A stretch of 64,000 nucleotides of DNA, taken from Variovorax beijingensis (GTDB lineage Bacteria > Pseudomonadota > Gammaproteobacteria > Burkholderiales > Burkholderiaceae_C). Below are positions 50,839 through 58,303 of the stretch, in pieces. Where the stretch lies: assembly GCF_007828835.1 (NCBI RefSeq), contig NZ_VIVL01000001.1, forward strand, positions 1,170,001 to 1,234,000, read 5' to 3'. Below the pieces are notes generated by a model, which searched no databases, was not told the origin of the DNA, and saw nothing but the letters and a program-made list of their open reading frames with translations. Position numbers and translations under genes: made by a program. How positions within the stretch are numbered: position 1 is the stretch's first letter; every line of letters begins with the position of its first letter.

Positions 50839-51444
50839 ATGGCGATGAAACTGGTCCTGGCCTCCAACAACGCCGGCAAGCTTGCCGAACTTCAGCAGCT
50901 GTTTGCGGAGCTGGCCGTGACGCTCGTGCCCCAGTCGGCATTGGGCGTGGGCGAGGCCGAGGAGCCGTTTCGCACCTTCGTCGAAAACGCGCTGGCCAAG
51001 GCGCGCCATGCCAGCGCCGCGACGGGGCTTCCGGCCATTGCGGACGATGCGGGGCTTTGCGTCGACGCCTTCGGCGGGCTGCCGGGCGTGGACACCGCGT
51101 TCTATGCCACGCAGTTCGGCTATGCCAAAGGCGATGCCAACAACGTCAAGGCGCTGCTCGAGCAGCTCGACGGCGTCGCCAACCGGCGCGCCGCGCTCGT
51201 CAGCACGCTGGTTGCGCTGCGCGGGCACGATGACCCCGAGCCGCTCATCGCAGTCGGTCGCGTGGTCGGTGAAATCACGCACGCGCCCATCGGCGACAAC
51301 GGCTTCGGCTTCGATCCCGTCATGTACCTGCCCAACTTCGGCAAGACCTTTGCCCAGCTGCCGCCCGAGGTGAAAAACGCCAACAGCCACCGGGGCCAGG
51401 CGGCCAAGGTCATGCTGGCCCTGATGCGCGAACGCTGGTTCTGA
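50839..51444 (+). CDS. rdgB: dITP/XTP pyrophosphatase (Ham1/RdgB family)
   Basis: RdgB removes non-canonical purine triphosphates such as ITP and XTP. The 201-residue protein has KLVLASNNAGKLAELQQLF, FVENALAKARHA, IADDAGLCVDAFGG and DNGFGFDPVMY. It is tightly linked with rph and hemW (7 and 3 bases between genes), as in many betaproteobacteria. Confidence 0.97.
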   Translation: MAMKLVLASNNAGKLAELQQLFAELAVTLVPQSALGVGEAEEPFRTFVENALAKARHASAATGLPAIADDAGLCVDAFGGLPGVDTAFYATQFGYAKGDANNVKALLEQLDGVANRRAALVSTLVALRGHDDPEPLIAVGRVVGEITHAPIGDNGFGFDPVMYLPNFGKTFAQLPPEVKNANSHRGQAAKVMLALMRERWF

Positions 51445-51447
51445 GCG

Positions 51448-52707
51448 ATGGCCTCTGTCGTTCCGATCCAGCCTGCGCAGCCCGCCGGCGCACCGCAGGC
51501 CAACGACGTGCTGCACTGGATGCGGCCCGGCCCGCTGCAGCTGGCGGCGCTGCCGCCGCTGTCGCTCTACATCCATCTGCCCTGGTGCCTGCGCAAGTGC
51601 CCGTACTGCGACTTCAACTCGCACGAGTGGCGCGCCACCAGCGAGGCCGAGGCTGAGGGCATTCCCGAGGCGGCGTACGTCGACGCGCTCGTTGCCGACC
51701 TGGACGCCGCGCTGCCGCTCATCTGGGGCCGCACCGTCCACACCATCTTCATCGGCGGCGGAACGCCGAGCCTTTTTTCGCCGCAGGCCATCGACCGCCT
51801 GCTCAGCGACGTGCGCGCCCGCCTCAAGCTGGCGCCCGAGTGCGAGATCACGCTCGAAGCCAATCCCGGCACCTTCGAGCGCAACCGCTTCCGCGCCTAC
51901 CGCAGCGCGGGCGTCACGCGGCTTTCGGTGGGCGTGCAGAGCTTCAATGACGAGCACCTGAAGGCGCTGGGCCGCGTGCACGACCGTGCCCAGGCCATTG
52001 CCGCCCTGGAAGAAGCCGCGAGCGCGTTCGACACCTTCAACCTCGACCTGATGTATGCGCTGCCGGGCCAGACGCTCGAGGGGCTGGACGCCGACCTGAC
52101 CCAGGCGCTGGCGCTCGCGCCGCCGCACATCTCGGTGTACCACCTGACCATCGAGCCCAACACCTGGTTCGCCAAGTTTCCGCCGGCCCTGCCCGAAGAC
52201 GACCTGGCCTACGCCATGCTCGACCGCATCACCGAGCGAACCGCCGCCAGCGGCATGTCGCGCTACGAGGTGTCGGCCTATGCGCGCAGCGGCCACACCT
52301 GTGCGCACAACCTCAACTATTGGCAGTTCGGCGACTACCTGGGCATTGGCGCGGGCGCGCACAGCAAGCTGAGCTTCGCGCACCGCATCGTGCGCCAGGT
52401 GCGATTTCGAGAGCCGCGCCTGTACATGAACAACGCCCGCGCCGGCGCCGCCGTGGCGCAAAGCGACGAAGTGGCGCTGGCCGACCTGCCGTTCGAGTTC
52501 ATGCTCAATGCGCTGCGCCTGAAGGAAGGCTTCACGCTGCCCCAGTTCAGCGAGCGCACCGGGCTTGCCATGACCAGCATTCAAAAGGGGCTGAAGGAAG
52601 CCGAGCGCAAGGGCCTCGTCGCGCGCGACCTCTATCGCGTGTGGCCCACCGAGCGCGGACTCGATTTTCTGAGCGACCTGCAGTCGCTCTTCCTGCCCGA
52701 GGAGTGA
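51448..52707 (+). CDS. hemW: HemW-type radical SAM protein
   Basis: HemW is a radical SAM heme chaperone related to coproporphyrinogen dehydrogenase. The 419-residue protein has the CxxxCxxC cluster motif CLRKCPYCDFNSHEW near residue 50, IFIGGGTPSL, RLSVGVQSFNDEHLKALGR, and a C-terminal HemN-like domain (EFMLNALRLKEGF). It is the last gene before tRNA-Ser and the accessory region. Confidence 0.94.
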   Translation: MASVVPIQPAQPAGAPQANDVLHWMRPGPLQLAALPPLSLYIHLPWCLRKCPYCDFNSHEWRATSEAEAEGIPEAAYVDALVADLDAALPLIWGRTVHTIFIGGGTPSLFSPQAIDRLLSDVRARLKLAPECEITLEANPGTFERNRFRAYRSAGVTRLSVGVQSFNDEHLKALGRVHDRAQAIAALEEAASAFDTFNLDLMYALPGQTLEGLDADLTQALALAPPHISVYHLTIEPNTWFAKFPPALPEDDLAYAMLDRITERTAASGMSRYEVSAYARSGHTCAHNLNYWQFGDYLGIGAGAHSKLSFAHRIVRQVRFREPRLYMNNARAGAAVAQSDEVALADLPFEFMLNALRLKEGFTLPQFSERTGLAMTSIQKGLKEAERKGLVARDLYRVWPTERGLDFLSDLQSLFLPEE

Positions 52708-52739
52708 GCGGCCGGGGCCAGCATAAAATCGACGGTTCC

Positions 52740-52827
52740 GGAGAGTTGGGTGAGTGGTTTAAACCAGCAGTCTTGAAAACTGCCGACGGGCAACCGTCCG
52801 TGAGTTCGAATCTCACACTCTCCGCCA
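52740..52827 (+). tRNA. tRNA-Ser (anticodon UGA)
   Basis: The 88-base gene has acceptor GGAGAGT/ACTCTCC, G discriminator and encoded CCA. A long variable arm is typical of class II tRNA. The anticodon stem GCAGT/ACTGC with loop CTTGAAA gives TGA, and the T arm is GTGAG-TTCGAAT-CTCAC. Such tRNA genes are frequent island insertion points. Confidence 0.96.
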
Positions 52828-52851
52828 GAATCGATCTTTGGCAGTTTCTTG

Positions 52852-52885
52852 AAGTCCCGCGCAGTTCATGCGACGGGACTTTTTC
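52852..52885 (+). terminator. Intrinsic terminator after tRNA-Ser
   Basis: AAGTCCCG pairs with CGGGACTT, extended inside by CGCA/TGCG with one bulged A, around a GTTCA loop. A short T run follows. It probably ends tRNA-Ser transcription. Confidence 0.8.
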
Positions 52886-52975
52886 ATTGGGGGGAGGCAT
52901 CCCTATTCCCGCTGCTCGGCCCCGGGGAAGCACCATCAGAAGTTTCAGGGATCTCGGCGGGTGCCGCTTTTACAG

Positions 52976-52992
52976 GCGTAGCGTCGCTACGC
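52976..52992. repeat. Small palindrome plus direct copy
   Basis: GCGTAGC-GTC-GCTACGC is a 7+7 palindrome, and GGCGTAGC is repeated directly behind it (52994-53001). No function is assigned. Confidence 0.6.
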
Positions 52993-53026
52993 AGGCGTAG
53001 CAACGCTCGGCGGCGATTCGAGCGTG

Positions 53027-53063
53027 GTTCTCCACCGTCTTATCCACCGCAATGGTGGAGAAC
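53027..53063. repeat. Inverted repeat, 10-base arms
   Basis: GTTCTCCACC (53027-53036) and its exact complement GGTGGAGAAC (53054-53063) are separated by 17 bases. CCACCG also occurs twice inside. It could form a strong hairpin on either strand but has no T tract. Confidence 0.7.
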
Positions 53064-53066
53064 TTT

Positions 53067-53092
53067 CCCTCGATGAATGGCCCAATCGAGGG
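53067..53092. repeat. Inverted repeat, 8-base arms
   Basis: CCCTCGAT (53067-53074) and ATCGAGGG (53085-53092) are perfect complements with a 10-base loop, placed 3 bases behind the previous inverted repeat. The two adjacent hairpins look like a structured element rather than a terminator. Confidence 0.65.
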
Positions 53093-53264
53093 CGGCCCCC
53101 GGCGAGGTTGTACACATTTGGTAGTACATATCGACCATAACTAACTGCGGTGTGTTTGGAGGCTGCAGCTCAGGCCGCTTTTCTGTCCCGCAGACCGCGC
53201 ATTGGTCTTGAAGCACCTGGCTGCTCGCAATTAAGTGTTTACGATAGTGTCGATAAAAATATCA

Positions 53265-53286
53265 ACATCATTGTTGACAATGATGT
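53265..53286. promoter_or_regulatory. Perfect palindromic operator (candidate GntR/FCD site)
   Basis: Left arm ACATCATTGT, a 2-base spacer TG and right arm ACAATGATGT form a perfect 10+10 palindrome. The core TTGT-TG-ACAA fits the TnGTnnnACnA-type sites bound by FadR/VanR-class GntR regulators, and such a regulator is encoded at 59123-59830 at the far end of the cluster. The palindrome covers the -35 box of the promoter of the cluster, so repression is the likely outcome. The pairing of site and regulator is inferred. Confidence 0.65.
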
Positions 53287-53302
53287 CGACGAAACTTAGA
53301 TT
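53274..53302 (+). promoter_or_regulatory. Sigma-70 promoter of the catabolic cluster
   Basis: A perfect -35 box TTGACA (53274-53279) and a 17-base spacer lead to TAGATT (53297-53302; four of six consensus bases). The -35 lies in the centre of the palindrome described above. Transcription would start near 53309, about 197 bases before the MFS start codon. Confidence 0.65.
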
Positions 53303-53505
53303 CGCTCCACAGCCTGCGGTCGATTGCTGAAGAACGGCAGCGACGCAGGCTGCATTCCCGCCGATGGGCCGCGGAAGCCGGATGCGCCGAAGAGCGCACG
53401 GGCGTTCCTTGCACAGCGGCCTGCCGTGCTTCAACCATGCGATGGGGGTGCGCCTTTGCGCCGGGCTCCGGGCCCTGCGGCAGTGCGCCTTCAAGGAGAC
53501 AACCA

Positions 53506-54825
53506 ATGCAATCGACAACGACGGTATCGGCGCCCGCGGCGTCCGCCAACCCAGCCCACCAGCCCACGAAGGTGCGCTGGAAGATCTTCCTGATGATGTT
53601 GTTCCTGATCTCGATCAACTACATCGATCGCGCCTCGCTGTCGGTGGCCATGCCGCTGATTGCCAAGGAGTTCGACATCGGGCCCGCGGTGCAGGGCCTG
53701 CTGCTCAGTTCCTTCTTCTGGACCTATGCGCTGATGCAGATTCCCGGCGGCATGCTGGCCGACCGCTATGGCCCGCGCGTGGTGATTGCCGGCGCGACGC
53801 TGGGCTGGGGCTTCTTCCAGGCGATTGCCGCCGCCTGCACCGGCTGGGTTCCGCTGCTGCTGACCCGCCTGGGCCTGGGGGCGGCCGAGGCGCCGATCTA
53901 CCCGGCGGGCGGCAAGCTCAACGGCATCTGGATGACCCAGACCGAACGGGGCCGCGGCGCCACCTTGCTCGATGGCGGCGCGCCGCTGGGCGCCGCGCTC
54001 GGCGCGATCCTGATCTCGGGGCTGATCGCCGTGCTCGGCTCCTGGCGCATGGCGTTCGCCATTGCCGGAGGCGGGACCGTGCTGGCCGGCTACTTCGCCT
54101 GGCGCTACATCCGCAATCATCCGCGCCAGCATCCCGGCGTGAACGAGGCCGAGGCGCGCTACATCGAGGCCAGCCATGCAGCCGACGCCGCAAAGGAATC
54201 GGCGGACGCGAGCGGACGGGTGCTCGACTTCTTCCGCTTCCGCTCGGTGTGGGGCATGTTCTTCGGCTGGATGTGCTTCAACGCGCTGTTCTACGGCCTG
54301 CTCACCTGGATGCCGAACTATCTGTCGAAGGTGCACGGCTTCGACATCAAGCAGATGGGCGGTGCGGTGTTCATCATGTTCTTCTCGGGCTTCGTGGGCG
54401 AGATGTTCGGCGGCTGGCTGGCCGACAAATGGCAGGCGGCCGGCGCCTCGCAGAGCAAGGTGCTGCGTACGCTGTTCGGCATCTCGTCGATCATCGCCAC
54501 CATCGCCATCTTCATGGTGACGCAGATCAAGGATCCGGTTGCGGTGGTCGTGCTGCTGTCGGTGACGCTGTTCTTCCTGCGCTGGTGCGGCCTGTTCTGG
54601 TGCGTGCCCTCGATCCTCGGCACGCGCGCCCGGGTCGGCTTCCTGGGCGGCACGATGAACCTGGGCGGCAACGTGGCGGGCATCGGCGTGCCGATCGTGG
54701 TGGGCCTGATCGTGCAGGCGACCGGCTCGTACTTCATGGCGCTGATGCTGTTCACGGCCGCGGGCGCGGGCCTGTTCGTCTGCTCGACGATGCTGATCGA
54801 CTACAGCAGGAAGCTGCCGGTCTGA
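53506..54825 (+). CDS. MFS transporter (anion:cation symporter type)
   Basis: This 439-residue inner-membrane transporter has twelve predicted membrane segments. The first spans RWKIFLMMLFLISINYIDRASLSVAMPLI, which is typical of the ACS family of organic-anion:H+ symporters (hexuronate, phthalate, tartrate and similar acids). The loop motif GGMLADRYGPRVV follows. A strong ribosome site (aaggaga) precedes the ATG at 53506. It is the first gene of the cluster and presumably imports an organic acid or ureide handled by the enzymes downstream. Confidence 0.93.
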   Translation: MQSTTTVSAPAASANPAHQPTKVRWKIFLMMLFLISINYIDRASLSVAMPLIAKEFDIGPAVQGLLLSSFFWTYALMQIPGGMLADRYGPRVVIAGATLGWGFFQAIAAACTGWVPLLLTRLGLGAAEAPIYPAGGKLNGIWMTQTERGRGATLLDGGAPLGAALGAILISGLIAVLGSWRMAFAIAGGGTVLAGYFAWRYIRNHPRQHPGVNEAEARYIEASHAADAAKESADASGRVLDFFRFRSVWGMFFGWMCFNALFYGLLTWMPNYLSKVHGFDIKQMGGAVFIMFFSGFVGEMFGGWLADKWQAAGASQSKVLRTLFGISSIIATIAIFMVTQIKDPVAVVVLLSVTLFFLRWCGLFWCVPSILGTRARVGFLGGTMNLGGNVAGIGVPIVVGLIVQATGSYFMALMLFTAAGAGLFVCSTMLIDYSRKLPV

Positions 54826-54854
54826 GGCACGCAACCCTCCAGGAGAAGACAACC

Positions 54855-56057
54855 ATGTCCATGTTCCATGTCCGCCCTGCGGCCATCGCGCTGGCCTTGC
54901 ATCTGGCCCTGGCCGGCAGCGCGCTGGCCCAGTCCGTGGCCCCGGCCGACGACGCCCGGCCCGCGATCGCCGCCGCAATGCCCGAGGCCGCCGGCGTCGA
55001 TTCGCGCCCGCTCGTGCGGCTGTCCGAGTGGATCCGCAAGGAAGATCTCGACGTGCGCAGCTTCCTCGTGGTCAAGGACGGCAAGCTGGTCTTCGAGCGC
55101 TACAGCCGGGGGCTCGGCCGCGACCACAACTACGAGCTGTACTCGATCACCAAGAACGTCACCGCGCTGGCCGCCGGCGTGCTGATCGACGAAGGCCGAA
55201 GCCGCCTCGACGAGAAGGTGGCGCCCGTGCTGGCCAAGGCGCGCCCGGACCTGCAGGCGGCGCTCGCGGACAAGCAGGCCATCGAACTGCGGCATGTGAT
55301 GTCGATGTCGACCGGCCTGTTCTACGACTTCAAGCCAACCGACGATCCGATCTATTACGGCGCGCCCGATCGCCTGAAGCTCGCCGCCGAGACCACGCCC
55401 AGGCGCCCGCCCGGCGAAGCCTTCGACTACACCGACGTCAACCCGATTCTTGCGAGCGCGACGCTGGGCGCCGATGCCGGCATGCCGCTGCAGGCCCTTG
55501 CCGAGCAGAAGATCTTCAAGCCGATGGGCATGACGCACTACGCCTGGGAGCGCGCCGACGGCAAGGGGCTGGTGTCGGCCGGCTGGGGTCTGCGGCTGCG
55601 TGCCGTCGACATGGCCAAGCTCGGCATGCTGGTGCTCTCGGGCGGCCGCTGGAACGGCCGGCAGATCGTGTCGCAGGCCTGGATGCGGACCATGACCGCG
55701 CCGTCGTCGGCGCCGTGGTACGGGCAGTTCTGGTGGATCAACGACATCGTCGCCACCGAGCCCGAGGTGCATGCCATGGGCTTCAAGGGCCAGTTCATCG
55801 TGGCGTTGCCGGAGCGCAACGCGGTGGTCGTGATGACCAGCATGCTGCCCATCGAAGGCGGCCTGCGCGAGTCGAAGAACGTGCTGGCGATCCGCAAGAT
55901 GGTCAAGGACTTCGTGCTGCCAGCGCTCGACAATCCCTCGCACGCCGCGCCGACGCCCGCCCGCCGCAAGGCCCTGGCGCACGAGCTCGACCTGGCCTCT
56001 CGCCACCAGGGAAAGCCCGGCGCACCGGCCGACCCGACCGACACCCCTCGCCTCTGA
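54855..56057 (+). CDS. Exported serine hydrolase (class C beta-lactamase / NylB-like fold)
   Basis: This 400-residue protein has a signal peptide (residues ~1-26, SALAQ). The active-site SxxK is SITK (Ser97, Lys100). A YTDVN segment gives Tyr192 as likely base, matching the Y-x-x-x-N arrangement of 6-aminohexanoate-dimer-hydrolase (NylB)-like enzymes more than true AmpC. WGLRLRAVDMAKLGMLVLSGGRWNGRQI fits the same family. It probably cleaves an ester or amide in the periplasm. It starts 29 bases after the MFS gene with its own ribosome site (aggaga) and is in one transcript. Confidence 0.88.
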   Translation: MSMFHVRPAAIALALHLALAGSALAQSVAPADDARPAIAAAMPEAAGVDSRPLVRLSEWIRKEDLDVRSFLVVKDGKLVFERYSRGLGRDHNYELYSITKNVTALAAGVLIDEGRSRLDEKVAPVLAKARPDLQAALADKQAIELRHVMSMSTGLFYDFKPTDDPIYYGAPDRLKLAAETTPRRPPGEAFDYTDVNPILASATLGADAGMPLQALAEQKIFKPMGMTHYAWERADGKGLVSAGWGLRLRAVDMAKLGMLVLSGGRWNGRQIVSQAWMRTMTAPSSAPWYGQFWWINDIVATEPEVHAMGFKGQFIVALPERNAVVVMTSMLPIEGGLRESKNVLAIRKMVKDFVLPALDNPSHAAPTPARRKALAHELDLASRHQGKPGAPADPTDTPRL

Positions 56058-56065
56058 AGACGACC

Positions 56066-56794
56066 ATGACCCCACGCAAACTCATCGGCGTGCTCACGCC
56101 CTCCTCGAACACCGCGCTCGAGCCGCTGACCAGCGCGATGGTCAGCGGCGTGCCCGGCGTCTCGGCGCACTTCTCGCGCTTCACCGTCACCGAGATCTCG
56201 ATGCGCGACGCTTCGCTCAGCCAGTTCGACGACAGCAAGATCCTCGAGGCCGCGCGGCTGCTGGCCGACGCGCGCGTCGACACCATCTGCTGGAGCGGCA
56301 CCTCGGCCAGCTGGCTCGGCTTCGAGAAGGACGAGGCGCTGTGCGCGCGCATCACCGAGGCCACCGGCATTGCGGCCAGCACCTCGGTGCTGGCGCTCAA
56401 CGAGCTGCTGGCCGCGCAGGGCGCGCGCACGCTCGGCCTGGTGTCGCCCTATGTCGAGGACGTGCAGCAGCGCATCGTCGCCAACTACGCGGGCATCGGC
56501 ATCGACTGCGTGGCCGAACGGCACCTCGGCCTGACGGTGAACTTCGCATTCAGCGAGGTCGAGCCCGACACGCTGCGCCGCATGCTGCGCGAGGTGGCGC
56601 AGCAGCGGCCCGACGCGATCACCATCATGTGCACCAACCTGCACGGCGCGCAGCTGGTGGAAGAGATGGAGCGCGAGCTCGGCATTCCGATCTACGACTC
56701 CGTCGCCACCGTGGTGTGGCGGGCGCTGAAAACCGTCGGCATCGATCCCGGCGCCGTGCGGGGCTGGGGCCGGCTGTTCGGGCCGCCGGCCTGA
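56066..56794 (+). CDS. Asp/Glu racemase-superfamily protein, arylmalonate-decarboxylase-like
   Basis: This 242-residue protein of the maleate isomerase/arylmalonate decarboxylase branch has TPSSNTALEP at the N-terminus. The first catalytic position reads WSGTSAS: Gly78 stands where racemases and isomerases have Cys. The second catalytic Cys is kept (Cys189, IMCTNLHG). Arylmalonate decarboxylase shows exactly this Gly/Cys pair (Gly74, Cys188), so a cofactor-free decarboxylase is more likely than a racemase. This is an inference from residues. It starts 8 bases after the hydrolase stop and is cytoplasmic. Confidence 0.82.
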   Translation: MTPRKLIGVLTPSSNTALEPLTSAMVSGVPGVSAHFSRFTVTEISMRDASLSQFDDSKILEAARLLADARVDTICWSGTSASWLGFEKDEALCARITEATGIAASTSVLALNELLAAQGARTLGLVSPYVEDVQQRIVANYAGIGIDCVAERHLGLTVNFAFSEVEPDTLRRMLREVAQQRPDAITIMCTNLHGAQLVEEMERELGIPIYDSVATVVWRALKTVGIDPGAVRGWGRLFGPPA

Positions 56795-56848
56795 GCGCCT
56801 TCGCGCAGCCGCGCAGACAAGACACCGACAGACCCACAGAGAAAGAAC

Positions 56849-58276
56849 ATGACCTTCCGCGACCTCGACCTCGTGGTGCGCAACGCCCGCGTTGCCACCG
56901 CCAGCGACACCTTCGATTCGGACATCGGCATTCGCGACGGCCGCATCGTGCAGCTGGGCCTCGCGCTGCCCGCCGGGCGGCGCGAGATCGACGCCGCCGG
57001 CCGCTACGTAACGCCGGGCGGCGTCGACGCCCATTGCCACCTCGACCAGCCGATGGAGCCGCCGGTGCGCATGGCCGACGACTTCGACACCGGCACCCGC
57101 GCCGCGGCCTGCGGCGGCACCACCACGGTGATCCCGTTCGCAGCGCAGCACAAGGGCCAGTCGCTGCGCGCCGCCGTGCAGGACTACCACCAGCGCGCCG
57201 AAGGCCGTGCCCACGTCGACCACGCCTTCCACCTGATCGTCAGCGACCCGACCGAGGAGGTGCTGAAGCACGAACTGCCGCAGCTGATCGCCGAGGGCTA
57301 CACCTCCTTCAAGATCTACATGACCTACGACGACCTGAAGCTCGACGACGGCCAGATCCTCGACGTGCTGGCGGTGGCCAGGGAGCACGGCGCAATGGCC
57401 ATGATCCATGCCGAGAACGCCGACTGCATCGAATGGCTGACCAGGCGGCTCGAAGCCAGCGGCCGCACCGCACCGCGCTTCCATGCGCATGCGCGGCCGA
57501 TGCTGGTGGAACGCGAGGCGACCCACCGCGCGATCGCGCTGTCGGAGCTGGTCGACGTGCCGATCATGATCGTGCACGTGTCGGGCCGCGAGGCCGTCGA
57601 GCAGATCCGCTGGGCACGTGCGCACGGCCTGAGCGTGTTTGCCGAGACCTGCCCGCAGTACCTGTTCCTGACGGCCGAGGACTTGGGGCTAGACGACAGC
57701 TACCAGGGCGCGCGCTGCGTCTGCAGCCCGCCGCCGCGCAACCGCGAGAACCAGCAGGTGATCTGGAACGGCCTGTCCGATGGCCTGTTCACCATCTTCT
57801 CGTCCGATCACGCGCCGTTTCGCTACGACGCGCCCGAGGGCAAGAAGCCCGGCGGCGAAGAGGTGGCCTTCCGCCACATTCCCAACGGCATTCCGGGCAT
57901 CGAGACGCGGCTGCCGCTGCTGTTCTCGCACGGCGTGCTCGACGGGCGCATCACGATCAACCGCTTCGTCGAGCTCACCTCCACCAATCCCGCCAAGGCC
58001 TACGGGCTGCATCCGCGCAAGGGCACGATCGCCGTCGGCGCCGACGCCGACCTCGTGGTCTGGGGCACCACGCCGCGGCCGGTCCGCAATGCCGACCTGC
58101 ATCATGCGGTCGACTACACGCCCTACGAAGGCATCGAGGTCAAGGCATGGCCCGCGCTGACATTGGCGCGCGGCGAAGTCGTGTGGGACGGCGAGCGCTT
58201 CCATCCGCGCGCCGGGCGCGGCGAGTTCCTGCGCCGTGCGCAACCGACGCTGCTGCCGGCACGCCGGACCCACTGA
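56849..58276 (+). CDS. Dihydropyrimidinase / D-hydantoinase family cyclic amidohydrolase
   Basis: This 475-residue cytoplasmic enzyme opens cyclic ureides or imides. The binuclear metal site is complete: His62 and His64 in DAHCHLDQP, Lys155 in TSFKIYMTY (the carboxylated Lys), His187 in IHAEN, His243 in IVHVSG and Asp320 in SSDHAPF. Tyr160 at Lys+5 is the residue that sets stereo-specificity in hydantoinases. The ring-substrate could be a dihydropyrimidine, a hydantoin or a cyclic imide. The gene has a 54-base gap to the previous gene and a ribosome site (agagaaag). Confidence 0.92.
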   Translation: MTFRDLDLVVRNARVATASDTFDSDIGIRDGRIVQLGLALPAGRREIDAAGRYVTPGGVDAHCHLDQPMEPPVRMADDFDTGTRAAACGGTTTVIPFAAQHKGQSLRAAVQDYHQRAEGRAHVDHAFHLIVSDPTEEVLKHELPQLIAEGYTSFKIYMTYDDLKLDDGQILDVLAVAREHGAMAMIHAENADCIEWLTRRLEASGRTAPRFHAHARPMLVEREATHRAIALSELVDVPIMIVHVSGREAVEQIRWARAHGLSVFAETCPQYLFLTAEDLGLDDSYQGARCVCSPPPRNRENQQVIWNGLSDGLFTIFSSDHAPFRYDAPEGKKPGGEEVAFRHIPNGIPGIETRLPLLFSHGVLDGRITINRFVELTSTNPAKAYGLHPRKGTIAVGADADLVVWGTTPRPVRNADLHHAVDYTPYEGIEVKAWPALTLARGEVVWDGERFHPRAGRGEFLRRAQPTLLPARRTH

Positions 58277-58303
58277 AACCCGAACGCCCTGGAGGCCCCC
58301 GCC

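Larger units (their letters stand above)
52828..53505 (+). other. 678-base gene-free region between tRNA-Ser and the catabolic cluster
   Basis: No convincing gene is seen. It holds a terminator behind tRNA-Ser (52852-52885), a small palindrome (52976-52992) and two adjacent long inverted repeats (53027-53063, 53067-53092). An AT-rich part (53100-53300) contains TGTAC..GTACA, the operator-like palindrome and a sigma-70 promoter, followed by a ~200-base leader before the MFS gene. Short open frames in it have no recognisable product. Confidence 0.7.

Noticed and set aside
52976..53092. Cluster of repeats as a possible CRISPR array
   Set aside because: The repeats differ from one another, are not evenly spaced and there are no cas genes in the window.
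53268..53618. Short minus-strand frames over the operator region
   Set aside because: They have no ribosome site or recognisable product and overlap the promoter and the MFS start.
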